64,000 bases of DNA from Euglena gracilis (Eukaryota > Euglenida > Euglenophyceae > Euglenales). The stretch spans positions 62,001 through 126,000 of the forward strand of contig CP154957.1 in assembly GCA_039621445.1 (NCBI GenBank), given 5' to 3'. The position numbers were made by a program, and so were the translations under genes. The notes beneath the pieces are model-generated. The model did not search any database. It saw only the letters and a program-made list of their open reading frames with translations, and was not told the origin of the DNA. Shown here piece after piece: positions 34,101-47,100 of the stretch (positions are counted from its first letter, which is position 1; each line of letters opens with the position of its first letter).

Positions 34101-37100
34101 TCAGGGCCAGCCACCTGGCTGCACCGCCAATTCCCCCTGGTGGCCCTGCTGCCCTGCCCCCAGCCAGACCACCAATTCCCTTGGCAAAAAAAAATCAAAT
34201 CAAAAACTGTTTTGAAAAAATAGGCAAGAAAGGAGACTCGGAGTGAACAAACTTGGGGAGAATCATCGCCATCACATCGGGTTCATTTCTTCCCAAAAAG
34301 AAGGCAAAAGAAAGCAAATGCACCTCCCTGTTGCCAATTTTTGCTACCAGCTTGCGATGGGCAGTTATTTTGGGGCTGGGTGGGGGAAGGAAACCTGTTG
34401 ACACGCCTGGCCGCAACAGCGGACGGCACAATTTTTGGTGGAAGTGGGGGGGACTGAACGGAACCACGGACAAAGCTAGCCCAGCACCCACACTCCCACA
34501 CACGCATCATTCAGGTGTGGGAGCATGTCGAACCCTTCCAATCCTTGAGAGGCTCGTCCTTCGGCACCACCCCTACCCCAAACCAAGGGCACGGCACACT
34601 GCAACCGACACCCCCAGTTGCTCAGAAACAACCGCACCGTCAGCAACACACAAGCAAGCATCAGCGCATCAGCCAAACAGGCAAGTTTCAAATCATCATC
34701 CATCCCCACAGCTGCCACCACCCTGCGGCAGTCTCGCCCCATCCCCCCATCCCCTGGCTGCCCCCGCTTTTCATTTGTGCCACTCAGCGGTGGAGCTGAA
34801 ATCACCCAAGGCCGTCAGCCGAAACGTGCTTAATCCAGACATCCTTGTGGCTTATCAGGGCCAGCCACCTGGCTGCACCGCCAATTCCCCCTGGTGGCCC
34901 TGCTGCCCTGCCCCCAGCCAGACCACCAATTCGCTTGGCAAAAAAAAATCAATTCAAAAACTGTTTTGAAAAAATAGGCAAGAAAGGAGACTCGGAGTGG
35001 GGGAGAATCATCGCCATCACATCGGGTTCATTTCTTCCCAAAAAGAAGGCAAAAGAAAGCAAATGCACCTCCCTGCTGCCAATTTTTGCTACCAGCTTGC
35101 GATGGGCAGTTTATTTTTTGGGGCTGGGTGGGGGAAGGAAGCCTGTTGACACGCCTGGCCGCAACAGCGGATGGCACAATTTTGGTGGAAGTGGGGGGGA
35201 CTGAACGGAACCACGGACAAAGCTAGCCCAGCACCCACACTCCCACACACGCATCATTCAGGTGTGGGAACATGTCGAACCCTTCCAATTCTTTGAGAGG
35301 CTCGTCCTTCGGCACCACCCCTACCCCAAACCAAGGGCACGGCAAACTGCAACCGACACCCCCAGTTGCTCAGAAACAACCGCAGCAATACACAAGCAAG
35401 CATCAGCGCATCAGCCAAACAGGCAAGTTTCAAATCATCATCCATCCCTACAGCTGCCACCACCCTGCGGCAGTCTCCCCCCATCCCCCCATCCCCTGGC
35501 TGCCCCCGCTTTTCATTTGTGCCACTCAGCGGTGGAGCTGAAATCACCCAAAGCCGTCAGCCGAAACGTGCTTAATCCAGACATCCTTGTGGCTTATCAG
35601 GGCCAGCCACCTGGCTGCACCGCCAATTCCCCCTGGTGGCCCTGCTGCCCTGCCCCCAGCCAGACCACCAATTCGCTTGGCAAAAAAAAAAATCAAACCA
35701 AAAACTGTTTTGAAAAAATAGGCAAGAAAGCAGACTCGGAGTGAATAAACTTGGGGGAGAATCATCGCCATCACATCGGGTTCATTTCTTCCCAAAAAGA
35801 TGGCAAAAGAAAGCAAATGCACCTCCTGTTGCCAATTTTTGCTACCAGCTTGCGATGGGCAGTTTTTTTTGGGCTGGGTGGGGGAAGGAAACCTGTTGAC
35901 ACGCCTGGCCGCAACAGCGGACGGCACAATTTTTGGTGGAAGTGGGGGGGACTGAACGGAACCACGGACAAAGCTAGCCCAGCACCCACACTCCCACACA
36001 CGCATCATTCAGGTGTGGGAGCATGTCGAACCCTTCCAATTCTTTGAGAGGCTCGTCCTTCGGCACCACCCCTACCCCAAACCAAGGGCACGGCACACTA
36101 CAGCCGACGCCCCCAGTGGCTCGGAAACAACCGCACCGTCAGCAACACACAAGCAAGCATCAGCGCATCAGCCAAACAGGCAAGTTTCAAATCATCATCC
36201 ATCCCCACAGCTGCCACCACCCTGCGGCAGTCTCGCCCCATCCCCCCATCCCCTGGCTGCCCCCGCTTTTCATTTGTGCCACTCAGCGGTGGAGCTGAAA
36301 TCACCCAAAGCCGTCAGCCGAAACGTGCTTAATCCAGACATCCTTGTGGCTTATCAGGGCCAGCCACCTGGCTGCACCGCCAATTACCAGCCAGACCACC
36401 AATTCGCTTGGCAAAAAAAAATCAAATCAAAAACTGTTTTGAAAAAATAGGCAAGAAAGGAGACTCGGAGTGAATAAACTTGGGGGAGAATCATCGCCAT
36501 CACATCGGGTTCATTTCTTCCCAAAAAGCAACAGCCTGGCCGCAACAGTGGACGGCACAATTTTGGTGGATGTGGGCAGGCAAGGACAGTCATCCCCGGT
36601 TTTTGGTCTCCGGTGGGGTCCGGTGGGATCCGGTGGGATCCAGTGGGATCCGGTGGGATCCGGTGGGATCCGGTGGGGTTCCGGTGGGTTGCCTTGGGGG
36701 GGGGGGGGATCGGGAATTCATCAATTATAAAATTGCAATAAAACAGCATTTTGGGTGAATTTGGTCATTTTCGGTGTTTTTGGCCCAAATCACCTGGTTT
36801 TGCCGGCAGATCTTATCAAAACTGTACCAATGGTCACCGAATCTGTGCACAAAATGGCCAAGAATGGCCAAAAGGGGGCAAAAAGTGGATAAAAAGCAGT
36901 CAGAAGTGGCCTAAAATGGACACAAATGTGCAAAAATAGCCAGAAGCAGCCAAAAATGGTCTAAAATGCCAAAATGCAGCCCACGGTGGTCAAAAGTAGC
37001 CAAAAGTGGTCCAAAATGGCCAAAAAAAATGGCCAAAAAGGCAAAAAGCTGCTAATTTGCAGGAAACCAGACAAAAAAAAGAATGCAAGTCAACTACAGA

Positions 37101-37560
37101 TGGGGTACTGGTGGAAATTTGTGAAAATTGCACATTCGGACATGATTCTTCTCACGCGGACCATTAATCCAGAAGAAAAATCTGTGCATGGAAAAAAAAT
37201 CTCCGGTGGGATCCGGTGGGATCCGGTGGGACCCGGTGGGATCCGGTGGGATCCGGTGGGAACCCACTAGTCAAATGGTCAAAAAAACACCGGTGGGATC
37301 CGGTGGGATCCGGTGGGATCCGGTGGGATCCGGTGGGATCCGGTGGCTGTCCTTGCCTGGATGTGGGGCGGGGGACTGAACGGAACCACGGACAAAGCTA
37401 GCCCAGCACCCACACTCCCACACACGCGTCATTCAGGTGTGGGAGCATGTCGAACCCTTCCAATTCTTTGAGAGGCTCGTCCTCCGGCACCACCCCTACC
37501 CCAAACCAAGGGCACGGCACACTGCAACCAACGCCCCCAGTGGCTCGGAAACAACTGCAC
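28141..37560 (-). repeat. Intronic satellite array, about 750-bp unit (arm B)
   Basis: Inverted counterpart of the 5.7-17.3 kb array. The reverse landmark GGACAAAGCTAG or a close variant occurs near 28.44, 29.18, 29.95, 30.69, 31.45, 32.20, 32.96, 33.71, 34.47, 35.22, 35.97 and 37.39 kb. Diagnostic variants (TAG-run units, a unit with GAACATG instead of GAGCATG, a GGAGGCTCGG unit) lie in the same order as in arm A. The array is cut at 28141, in the poly-T/CCAAGCGAATTGG part of a unit, by a (TC)n tract. Confidence 0.92.
36605..37345 (-). repeat. GGATCCGGTGG minisatellite clusters, arm B
   Basis: Two clusters of 11-bp units, 36605-36680 and 37200-37345 (the latter in two blocks), separated by about 500 bp of A-rich sequence with repeated ATGGCCAAAA-type segments. 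Arm A has a single small cluster at 5960-6010, so the locus expanded or was mis-resolved in one arm. Confidence 0.85.
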
Positions 37561-37982
37561 CATCCGTCTCAGATAAAGATGTCGCTGCCTTGCCACCAGC
37601 TGCACCATCAATTCGTTCAGCCAGAAAGAAATTATAAAAAAAGCAACCAGCAGGGTTTTTGGCCAGCTAGCGTCCTCTTTATCGAAAATGTGGGTTTCTG
37701 ATCACCAGCGGAACAAAATGTGTCGGTGTTTTTTTGTAATTTTCTTTTCTGGATGTGGATGCTTGTCAGGATCCTGCAGTTATCGTGAAAATCTTTTTGA
37801 AGACATTGGTGATACCATAAAGTGTGCTTCAGTGTGGAATTTAATGATGCATGCAGACCTTCATTCATGTTTCTGTTTTATTTGTATACCTTTTTATACA
37901 TTTTTATATTAATTAATTTTTTGCCCTCGAGACCTCTAGCCGCCCCCATGTGTTTTCCCAAGGCAAATAAACCAATGCACAC

Positions 37983-38163
37983 CAAGGCGGAAAGCAGCCA
38001 TTCCCATCTGTGCCAGAGCGCGGTTGAACAGAATCTGGAAGGTGGGGCTGGCGGAGGCAACGATCTCGTGGATGTGAGACATGAGGATGATGTCTCGGGC
38101 CTGGGTGTACTGGTCGTGCAGGGCGAGGTGGTACACCTTGCACATGAGGGCTCGGGCTTTGGC
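37983..38163 (-). CDS. eIF3c exon 13, functional-strand copy
   Basis: Sixty codons plus one base after a TGCTCAG acceptor: AKARALMCKVYHLALHDQ, then YTQARDIILMSHIHEIV and LFNRALAQMGMAAFRL, ending at GTGTGC. This is the best-conserved part of eIF3c seen here. Phase 1 fits exon 14, which is found only in the other arm (17695). The arm A copy of this exon is 11 bp shorter and frame-broken. Confidence 0.88.
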
Positions 38164-41100
38164 CTGAGCAACAGTGGTCGGGGTGGAAATGGGCACCAAA
38201 CCCACCGTGTGCGCCCCCCCCCCCCCCGTTAGCATTGTCTGACAAAGTTGGGGAGAAGGCTTTCAGACGGTAAGACAGACCAGGCACCCTTTATGTAAAA
38301 AAATTCTTGCCCGAGTACACTCAACAAAAAATTAACAAGAAAAATGGTCAAAAAAATGCCCACACTTTTAAACCGGGTCCACTTTGGGGAAAAAAATCTG
38401 GCATCCTTGACCGGGGCCAATCCACCCAAAACATCAAAAAAATGTGTTTTTCAACTTGTTTAAGGTGATTCCCAATGTTCATTTTTTTGTTTGACTTCAA
38501 CCGAACAGCACAAAAAATAACAGACCTTTTCATCCCCGTATTTGAGAATAGTGGCCATGCACTTGTTCATAGAGTCAGAGAGGCTGCCACTCACCACCCA
38601 CCATGGCTGCTGGGTGATCTTCACCACACGCCTTCCATCGGCTGTCTCTTCATAATCCTGGAGAAAACGAGCACACCACAACAAATGGGATGTCGTAAGG
38701 CGTTTCAACAACTTTTGGGCTTCTGAAATTCCTGCAACTCAGGCACTGCTTCCTGACATTCTGTTTAAAAAAAAAAATCAGAGATAGGGAAACAACAGGT
38801 TGGTGTGAAAATAGGTGGAATAAATGAAAAGTTTGCAAGAAAAAATGTACTTTCATCGCAAAACAGCACAACAATGTTTTTACAAAGCTCAGGACTTGAT
38901 TGCCTTACCTCGGCAACCACAACCATCCTCTGATCCTGTTTCTGCAATTATCCTCAATCATGCACTTCCTGCTTCTACCATTTACGACTCCCCCACCTCC
39001 CAGGTGGGGGTCGACCCTCCCAGGGACGTATGGGAAGCATTGGGGGGGGGGGTCGGACCCCCCCCCCCAGCACGAAGGAAGGGGGTGGGTCGGACCCCCC
39101 TCCTACCTTGAAGCTGACATGGGCGGGCCGGCTGGAAAAAGGTGCTGGGTGGACCCCCCCCCCCCGAGGGTGGGGGTCCAGGAGGGGGGGGGGGTCTGGC
39201 CGGCTCGGAGCCGGACCTGGCAGGTACCCAAAAAATACCCATTTTTCAGCAAAATTTGGAGGTGAACCCTCCAAAACGACCCCAAAATGGCTGTCTTTGG
39301 CCATTTCTGAACCCTTTTCCAAAAATTTCGACGCTTTGCGCCAAATTTTTTGGTCCAGCCCGGCTTGGCCAGGCTGGTCCGAACTTTATTTCAGCAGACC
39401 CCGGGGGGGGGGGGGTCCGCAGCCCGGCTGGAAGGTGCTGGCTGGTTGGAACCCCCTCCCAGGGGTGGGGTCCCCTCCAACTACCACGCCAAAATTGTTG
39501 GAAAATCCCTGATTTTTCTCTTTGAAAAATGCTCCTTTTTGAAATTTTTGAACATTTTTCATGTGGAAAACACCAAAACATCAAAAAATGGGCGATACCC
39601 TCGAGAGCGAGGGGAAAAGGCTTTTTTGCTCATTCTCCAGTGCACAGCACCGGAAGGAGGGGATGAGGGGTCCAGACACCCCCTCCCAACACCTGGGGGG
39701 GGTCAGACCCCCAACCACCTTACCCCCCCTACCAGGCTGTTTATTTTTACCAACCCGGGGGAGGTCCGGAGCGCCTTGGGGTGCCTGCCCAGGCAGGCAC
39801 TACCCCCCCCCCCCGAGGGGGGGGTCGGATTTCAGCCTGCACATTCCTTTGAAAATAGGCCATTTCTGGCTCCGGATTTGGATTTCGGCCTGCCCAGGCA
39901 CAATGAAAATAGGCCATTTTTGGCCCCCAGGGTCTGTGTTAGGGCAATTTTGGACGTGTGCCCTACCTTCCCCCCCCCGGGGGGGGGGGGTCGGATCGGG
40001 AGTGCCTTGTAGTGCCTGCCCCCACAACCTTCCACCGACAGGCTTCCCAACCACGGATAGGGGAATCCCGTACAGCCTTGGTCAGTCCGAAGGGTGGTGC
40101 GGCCATCAAGGAGGGGCATCCCCCACCTAAAACCGGGCACCCTTCTTGCATTGAACCCAGCCCCCGAGGTGGGGTTGGCCACCCTTTGAAATTCAGCCTT
40201 GGGGGAGCCTGGCCCACCCCTCCACACCTCTTCACCACCTTGCTCCCCTTCGCCACCCTCCGCCTCTGCCTGGGCGGCAGCCTCGGCGGCGGCCAGAGTC
40301 CTCTTCTTCCCCAAGCACCTGTGTCCCTGGGGAATTCAAGCCGGTCGGGCGACGCCCGGAATCGAAATTGAAGACCTGCGGGGGTTTAGGTTTACTGAGT
40401 GTCCCCGGGGGGGGGGGGGGCTGGGTACTTTTTCCCAGGCCCCAACCTGCCCACCCATTCTCAAAACCCCCGGGGAGAGGGGTCACACAGGTGTTAAGGG
40501 AATCTATGGTCCGGACCAGACATCCACTTAGTGTGTTCAAAAGACGTTGGTGAACACAACTTTCTTGGTGAACGCAAAAAAAAAGATGAAATGTGAGGCA
40601 GCGACGGGGGGTGAGCCGTGGTCGGTCCCACTTGTAAAAACCTCCCAGGGATAACCCCCCACAGGGGGGACAGGTGTTAAGCAATGGTATGGGCGCGACG
40701 GTTTTAAAAAGAGACTTGCTCATCACCCATCTTGCCATCAAAAATCAAGGGCCCTTCAATCATCACAGGTTCTTGCCCTCCTCTTCCTCATCCTGCTTCT
40801 TCAACTTGCGGCGCCGCTGGTCTGTCTGAATCCGCTGCTTCGCCAACATCTTGACGTGATCGTTTTGCCTGAGGAATTCAGTTGCGGACCGCCCATCCAA
40901 TGTTGCCAGTGCCACAGTCTGAAACACAATCCCAGGGTTTGACATGGGCCACTTTCAATGCACACCTGCGGTAATACAGATGATCCAAAATCCTTGCTGC
41001 CATACGGGCAGCGTGTTTCTGCAGGTCGCGGGACTTGTAGTAATGGAAAACCCGTTCAAGGACGTCCATCATGTAAGGCTCATCTGCCAGCCGTTCCACG

Positions 41101-44100
41101 TAGCCCTGTGGACAACACGACCCAGAACAACAGACAATATATATAATAAAATAAAAATGCAACACACAAAAATCATTGAAAGCATCCAGTCAGACAGTGT
41201 TTGTAAAAAGGGCGTTCCATCGGAAAGAGGCATCACATCATCTGGACCAGGCTTGTGCTTACCGACTGAGGGGGGGAGGGGGGTGGGTGGGTGCTTTAGG
41301 GTGCCTGCCCCTAGTGTGCAGGCACATTCCCCAGGGGGGGGATCCGGGGGACCCAGAAAATTTTCATTGAAAATAGCCTTTTCCGGCCCCCGGCACCTTC
41401 GGCGCCGGGACCCCCCCCCCCCCGGGGTCAGATGGGTGCACTTGGGTGCCTGCCCCTAGCACCCCCCCCCCCGTGGGGTGGGCCACCCGACTAAGCACAA
41501 GCCTGATCTGGACCATACAATTTTTTACCGACCCCCCGGGGGGGGTCACTCCACTTTCCGAAAAACCAGTCAGTCACTTTTTTTCAGGAAACCAGTCAGT
41601 CACTATCCCCCCCCCGAGGGTCGGCCACTCTGGGATCCAAAGGAAATTTGACCAAAAACATAATAAAAAAAGCCAAAAAATTTTCCGGCGCCTTCGGTGC
41701 CGGGCCACTTTGGTGGTTTTTTTGTCGACCCCCCCCCCGGGGGGGAGGGGGTCTGGGCCAAAAACCAGTCAGTCACTCCGAAAAAACCAATCACCCACCC
41801 CCCGGGGGGGGGGGGGGGTCGGCCAGTGCTTAAGCAATTTTGATTCGGCCAGTGATTAAGCAAATTTGACTGATCTGGACCGATATCACCTGAAGTGCCT
41901 CCTTTAAAACACTCCAATTCCGTGGTGTCTTTTGCCAGGATTTCCCGATTCCAAATGTACCAAAAACCAAATGGATGGGGAATCCGGAATCCGGAACCCC
42001 TCCCGTCCAATTTTTTATCGATCCCCGACCAGGCTGTGGGAAGGGGTGGCCCCCTTTACTCTTCGAAAAATTAGTCAGTCACTCTTTCTGGAAACCAGTT
42101 AATCAATGGCCACTCTTGGGTTGTAAGGGAAACGGACCACAAACGTGGAAAAAAAACTGCCTAAAGAATTTCCAGCGCCTTGTCCAGGGATTCTCTTTAA
42201 GACCAAGAGAGGGGGAGGGGAGTCCGGGGAACCACTTTTTGGGAATCAATTTGGGGGCAAAGTTTTTTTCAATTTTTGGCCTTTTTCGGGCTTCATGGCG
42301 AAAATAAACCTTGCAAACCTGGGGTATCCACTCAACCCAACCCCCTGCCCCTTGGGGGGGACCTGTCCCCTCCCCTCCCCTCCCCCCCCCGGGTCCAACC
42401 TGTGGATGAATGCCCCAAATTCTCAAAATATTGGCCCCATATAATTTGTGTGGCTCCTTCCTCTTAATCTTCTTGTTGCTCAAATCTTTTTCATTTGCTT
42501 GGATCACAAATGCCGCCAATATTTCGGGATGTTATGGAAACAAGGTACAAATGCTTGAGAACCTCCTCCTCCAATGACAGACAGGAAAAGCAAATCCTCT
42601 TTGAAATGTTCGAGTTGTTAACAATAGACAGCAAAAATATTATGCAGTTCCTGTGGCCGCTGATAATGATGATGTCGGCAATGCTGCAGGAGACACCTGG
42701 GTGTGAGGATCTGTGAACTGCAGTGCTTTAATGAACTCGTCATCTAGCCGTTCAGTGAAACCCATGAAATTGCCTTCAATGGCCACCTGGAACAGAGAAT
42801 GAAGAACTGAAGAGCAAAGATAACCAAAGAAGAAGAAGAAGAAGAAGAAGAAGAAAGATTGTGTTAGCGAGCAAATAAACACAAACTGTGATGACTTTAT
42901 GAAGTCGATCCAGAAAACTCAAACTTGCTGAAATATTTAAGCAAGTTATTAACGAAGTAAGCAAGTAAGTAAGCAAGCAATTTATTTATTAAGCATGAAG
43001 CATTGATGATGCCAAAAACTCCCATTCCATTTCTTTTCTTGTTGTCACCAGTCTCAAGCCAAAACTGACAGAGCAACATTGCAAGGGCAACGTTTCCCAT
43101 AATTGACCAAAAAAAAAGGAATGGAGGCAATGGGGAAATTATCGCAAAAAACAGGGATGGAATACAAGCACTTAAATTTTTTTTTATTTTGGTTCATTTC
43201 AGAAATTTTTGAAATGTTGCAGTGGTTGATGAATTTTGAGCTCTGCCCACCTCGGGCCTTGGAAATGAACCAATACTCCAATTTGCAACAAAAAAATGCA
43301 AACATTGAATTACAAAGAAAGCCGTGGGTCAATTGCACAGATCAACAAAAAATAAACAAAAACAGAGATTTTGGCAGGTCATACGACGGTAGCATCTGGC
43401 ATCTTCTCAAACTTGGAAACTTCGTTCAAATCGTCCTCCGACTCATGGACGACAAACTCAGGGTGATCGTTCAACAAATTCAGGATGCGGATCAGGTTGT
43501 CATACGCAGCACGCCAGCTTGCCGCTGGCATGTGTGTGGCGAGGGGAGGCGTGTTGTCGTACCACGCCGCCACCAGGTGGACCATCAGTTGGAGACGCAC
43601 CGTGAGGAGGGCAGGGCAGGGTTAGACGGGAAAAAAAAATGGCGGGGGAGGGGGGGGGGGGCAGACCCCTGATCATGTCAAACCCTGAGCGGGGCCCGTG
43701 TGCAACAAAATCCGTTTCAGAGATTCGATCTGCTCCAACTTGTCGGTTCCTGCGGAGAGCGGCAAACACCACCCACAATTTCCTTGTCCAGCGGGCACAG
43801 GTTGTTATTGTGTCTACACCTTTCAGTGGCATCCCATCTTACATTCACCACTTTTCTTGATGCGGCTCACCAAACTCAAAATCAATTGTTAGGCACTTAA
43901 TCTGTCTCGGAGTAATACAAGAACACACCTCTCTTTCCCCTCAAGGCAAGAACTTCCTGCAACTTCTTTTCAATTAGTTCAGGTTTCCACTCTTTATCCT
44001 CTTCTTCTGCCCTTGCCTTCTCCCTGTGAGAGAGAATGTGGTGGCTGACATCAATTCGCCAAATAGAAACCCAGATTTAGCGGAAATTTGGGTTGCCTCA

Positions 44101-47100
44101 AAATAGTTCCCACTAAAGTTTTCTTAAAACCCGGGGGGGGTCCAGCAGGGCAGAACGAGAAGGCCTGGTGGTGGGGGGGGGTCGGCCCCCACGACCACAG
44201 CATTTTCACAAATTTTTCCACCTGGCACCGAAGTTGGTGCTTCCGGAAATACGGGAGGTGGTGGTGGGGGGGGGGGTCGATCCGCCCCACTGCCCTGGCT
44301 GTTTGGCTGACTCCCGATCTGCTCTGGGGTCCAGACATAGATTCACTTTGTGACCCCCCGGGGCAGGGGTGGGGGGGGGCACTTTTTCCGGGTCCAAACC
44401 CACCCACCCACTTTTTTCGAAAACCCACCTGCCCACCCAAAACTACCCACCCACCACCCAAAATCCAGCCAAAATCGGCCAAAAACGCCGAAAAAAGTTT
44501 TCTGGCCCAGCCTTTGGCCGGGCAAAAACCTGATCCATGGCACACACCCCAGGGGGGGGTCCCGTGGCCCCAACCCACCCACCCACTCGAAAAAGGGGGG
44601 GGGTTCGGGGGGACCAATTTTGGGGAGGGGAATTTTGCGGTCCAAAAAAATTTTCGGTGCTTTGCGCCAAAAATCCAACAAACCCCAACCTTTGGTCCAG
44701 GGCGTTTTTTGACGACCCCCTCAGGGTGGGTCCAGCTCAGAGGCTGGAAGATTTTTGGGCTGGCTCGAAAAAGGCTGCTGGCTGACACCCCCCCATAGGG
44801 GTCCCCGGGCACAGCTGAACTTGGGGTCTGTAAAAGGAGCAATGGACTGCAGCAATCGATGCAAATTCAACATGCGACACGGAAATGCAGCAAAGAACGC
44901 GATTGATTGTTGTATGTCCATGAAATGTAGGAGTGGATCAGAGGCAACATAGACACTGTTAGTCGCTTTCGTCGGACACCTCCAAGGGACGTTTCTGACG
45001 TCACACTTCTGTTGGACCAGGCCACAATCGTACAGGTTTCACAGTGCCACAGGACATCCTCAACACAAATTGCGAAAGAAAAAAAAACCGAAACGAAATG
45101 CGGCCCGTTTCACACAACTCAATGTGACGTGCAATAATTTGCAACACTCGGAAGGACAACGGGGTCAAAATTATAGCACCCTCGGGGAGAATTCCTTCAG
45201 GGAGCTCCTGAAAGAAGGTACGTCCAACTGGCATTTTTTCTTTTTTTCTTTTTTGGGTTTGTTTGAGAGTTTTTTTTTTCCCTGGCAGGATTCGCACTTC
45301 TTTAAAAAGAATACTGATCGACACTGAGAAAAAAATGATTCCTGGCACCTTTGAAATATCCCCTGTCCACCCAAAACAATTCACAGCACGAAGAGCCGAA
45401 AAATTTTCCCCCTGGTGAGCCCGTCCCTCTCTCCCCAAAATCCCCCTTCAAGGCCCCCTTTGGGCTTCATTTCAAGGCCCAGGGGGGGGGTCGACCCAGT
45501 CACCCATCTGGAAAGGGACCCATCCAGCCCAGCGCGGGATGACCCCCCCGAGGGGGGACAACACAAAAATCGGCCGTGCAAAATCATTTTCCCCAAAAAA
45601 ATCTTCGGTACTTCGCACCAGAAGCCTGGGTATGGACCCCCCCTCGGAGGTCCAGCTCCGGACCCCCCCAGGGCCCTACTTCCGCACACATGTCCCGGTG
45701 GCCCTCCTCATCCATCTTCACGTGTTAACCCAAGGCCCCCAGACTCCAACCCAATGGCGCAATTTTGCTAAACACTGGAAAGCCACCAATTAGACCCCCC
45801 CTCCCCTGGGGGGTCTGGGCCGGGTCCCCCCAACTCGATAACAACTTTCCTAAAGCGCTGCGCGCCGAGGTGGAAATAAGGCTTTTAATGTGTTTATTTG
45901 GCTGATTTTGTTCCAAAAAAAAACCAAAAAGAACCAGAAATGGACATTTTGGCAGGTTTTGCAGGGCACAAAATTTTTTCGTTTTGTGCCGGTGACTGGA
46001 AAAAAAATCCACTAGCCAGCCCTGCTACACCCCCCAGGGGTCCACTACCTGGGGGGTCCACAGGATTTCCACTGGCCAAATTTGGACAAGCTGCAAAACC
46101 CCCCCGGGGGGGGGGTACTGCGAGCAGAAGCTTGGCCGCAATTGTGTGCACATGCGCGCGACCCCGGCTGCTGAAGACCCCACCCTCATCCTGGGCCTGT
46201 TGCCAATGGGGCAGCCAACCCCCTCGCGCTGGGCTTTGTGCCGCCGGCAACACAGAGGGGGGATGCCTGCGTTGCCAGAGTACAGGGACGGCAAATGAGC
46301 GTGTGTGTGCGTGTGGGTGTGTGTTGTGTGTGGGTGGGTTTGTGTCTGGGTATGTGGGTGGATGTGAACCCCCTGTCAATCAAGAAGGCTGAGATGAGAT
46401 GTCTGCCTTTTCCCCCTTCTTTTTGCTTGCTTCACCCTGGAGGGGTACATCAAATTACATCAAATACATCCAAAAATTGATTTTGGTCATGACCAAAACA
46501 ATGGATTTGAAAATTTGTGATTAAATGAAGGGAAAGAGTTCCAAAAATGCAGCTGGGAATTTATGAGAGAGGCAGTGTGCGAAATCATTCATCTCATCCA
46601 TGCTGTCTATTTTGTCAGTCTAGGCAGTGGTCACCCTTTTGTGCAGTTGCGACGAAACAACTGCCCAGGCAAGCATTGGTGCATCATGTACTTGGCAGCC
46701 AATGGATTTTACCTGCGGTGGCTGTGTAATGGTATGGGCCAGAGGTTTTAAAGTTGGTGAACCGGGACTGGTTCCTGGCCAATCCCCTCCCCACCAGGGA
46801 TCGCTACCACTCAAAGTGCATGAAATTTTTGGACACCCAAATTGAACACCCAAAATTGTTCCCTGCACCCCCCCTCCCCCCCCAGGGAGTGAGTGGGTCT
46901 CTTCTGCCGCTGATGCATGGGCTTCGTCCACTGGGGTGAGACACGAATGCTTTTTGAATTATGATTTCGCTGGCCGAGGTTTCAACCACGAAGGGTTCAA
47001 TGCTGAAAGGCTTCCCATCTACCCCTGCCTGATTTTGAGGGTTGACATTTGGTATAGGGTACAGGGCACAGGGGTCAGAGGTCTTTAGGACCTGGGGGGA

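Larger units (their letters stand above)
28141..42857 (-). repeat. Minus-strand arm (B) of the giant inverted duplication
   Basis: Reverse-complement partner of arm A. It starts inside a satellite unit directly against a (TC)n tract of the retroelement loop, and ends in a (GAA)n tract matching the (TTC)n start of arm A. Coding exons here are mostly better preserved than in arm A: exon 13 is fully open. It is continuous with the upstream eIF3c exons at 43.4-57.8 kb, so this arm is the original gene position and arm A is either a copy or a misplaced allele. About 800 bp at 36.5-37.4 kb, including GGATCCGGTGG minisatellites, is expanded relative to arm A. Confidence 0.9.

Noticed and set aside
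1-42857. Simple missed-adapter foldback read as the cause of the palindrome
   Set aside because: A simple foldback would have no 10-kb unique loop, and arm A carries exons 14-15 that arm B lacks. Other assembly errors remain possible.
46547-46751. Plus-strand frame with RNNCPGKHWCIMYLAANG
   Set aside because: Looks protein-like over about 40 residues, but I could not tie it to any family, splice signals or neighbours. Left as intronic.
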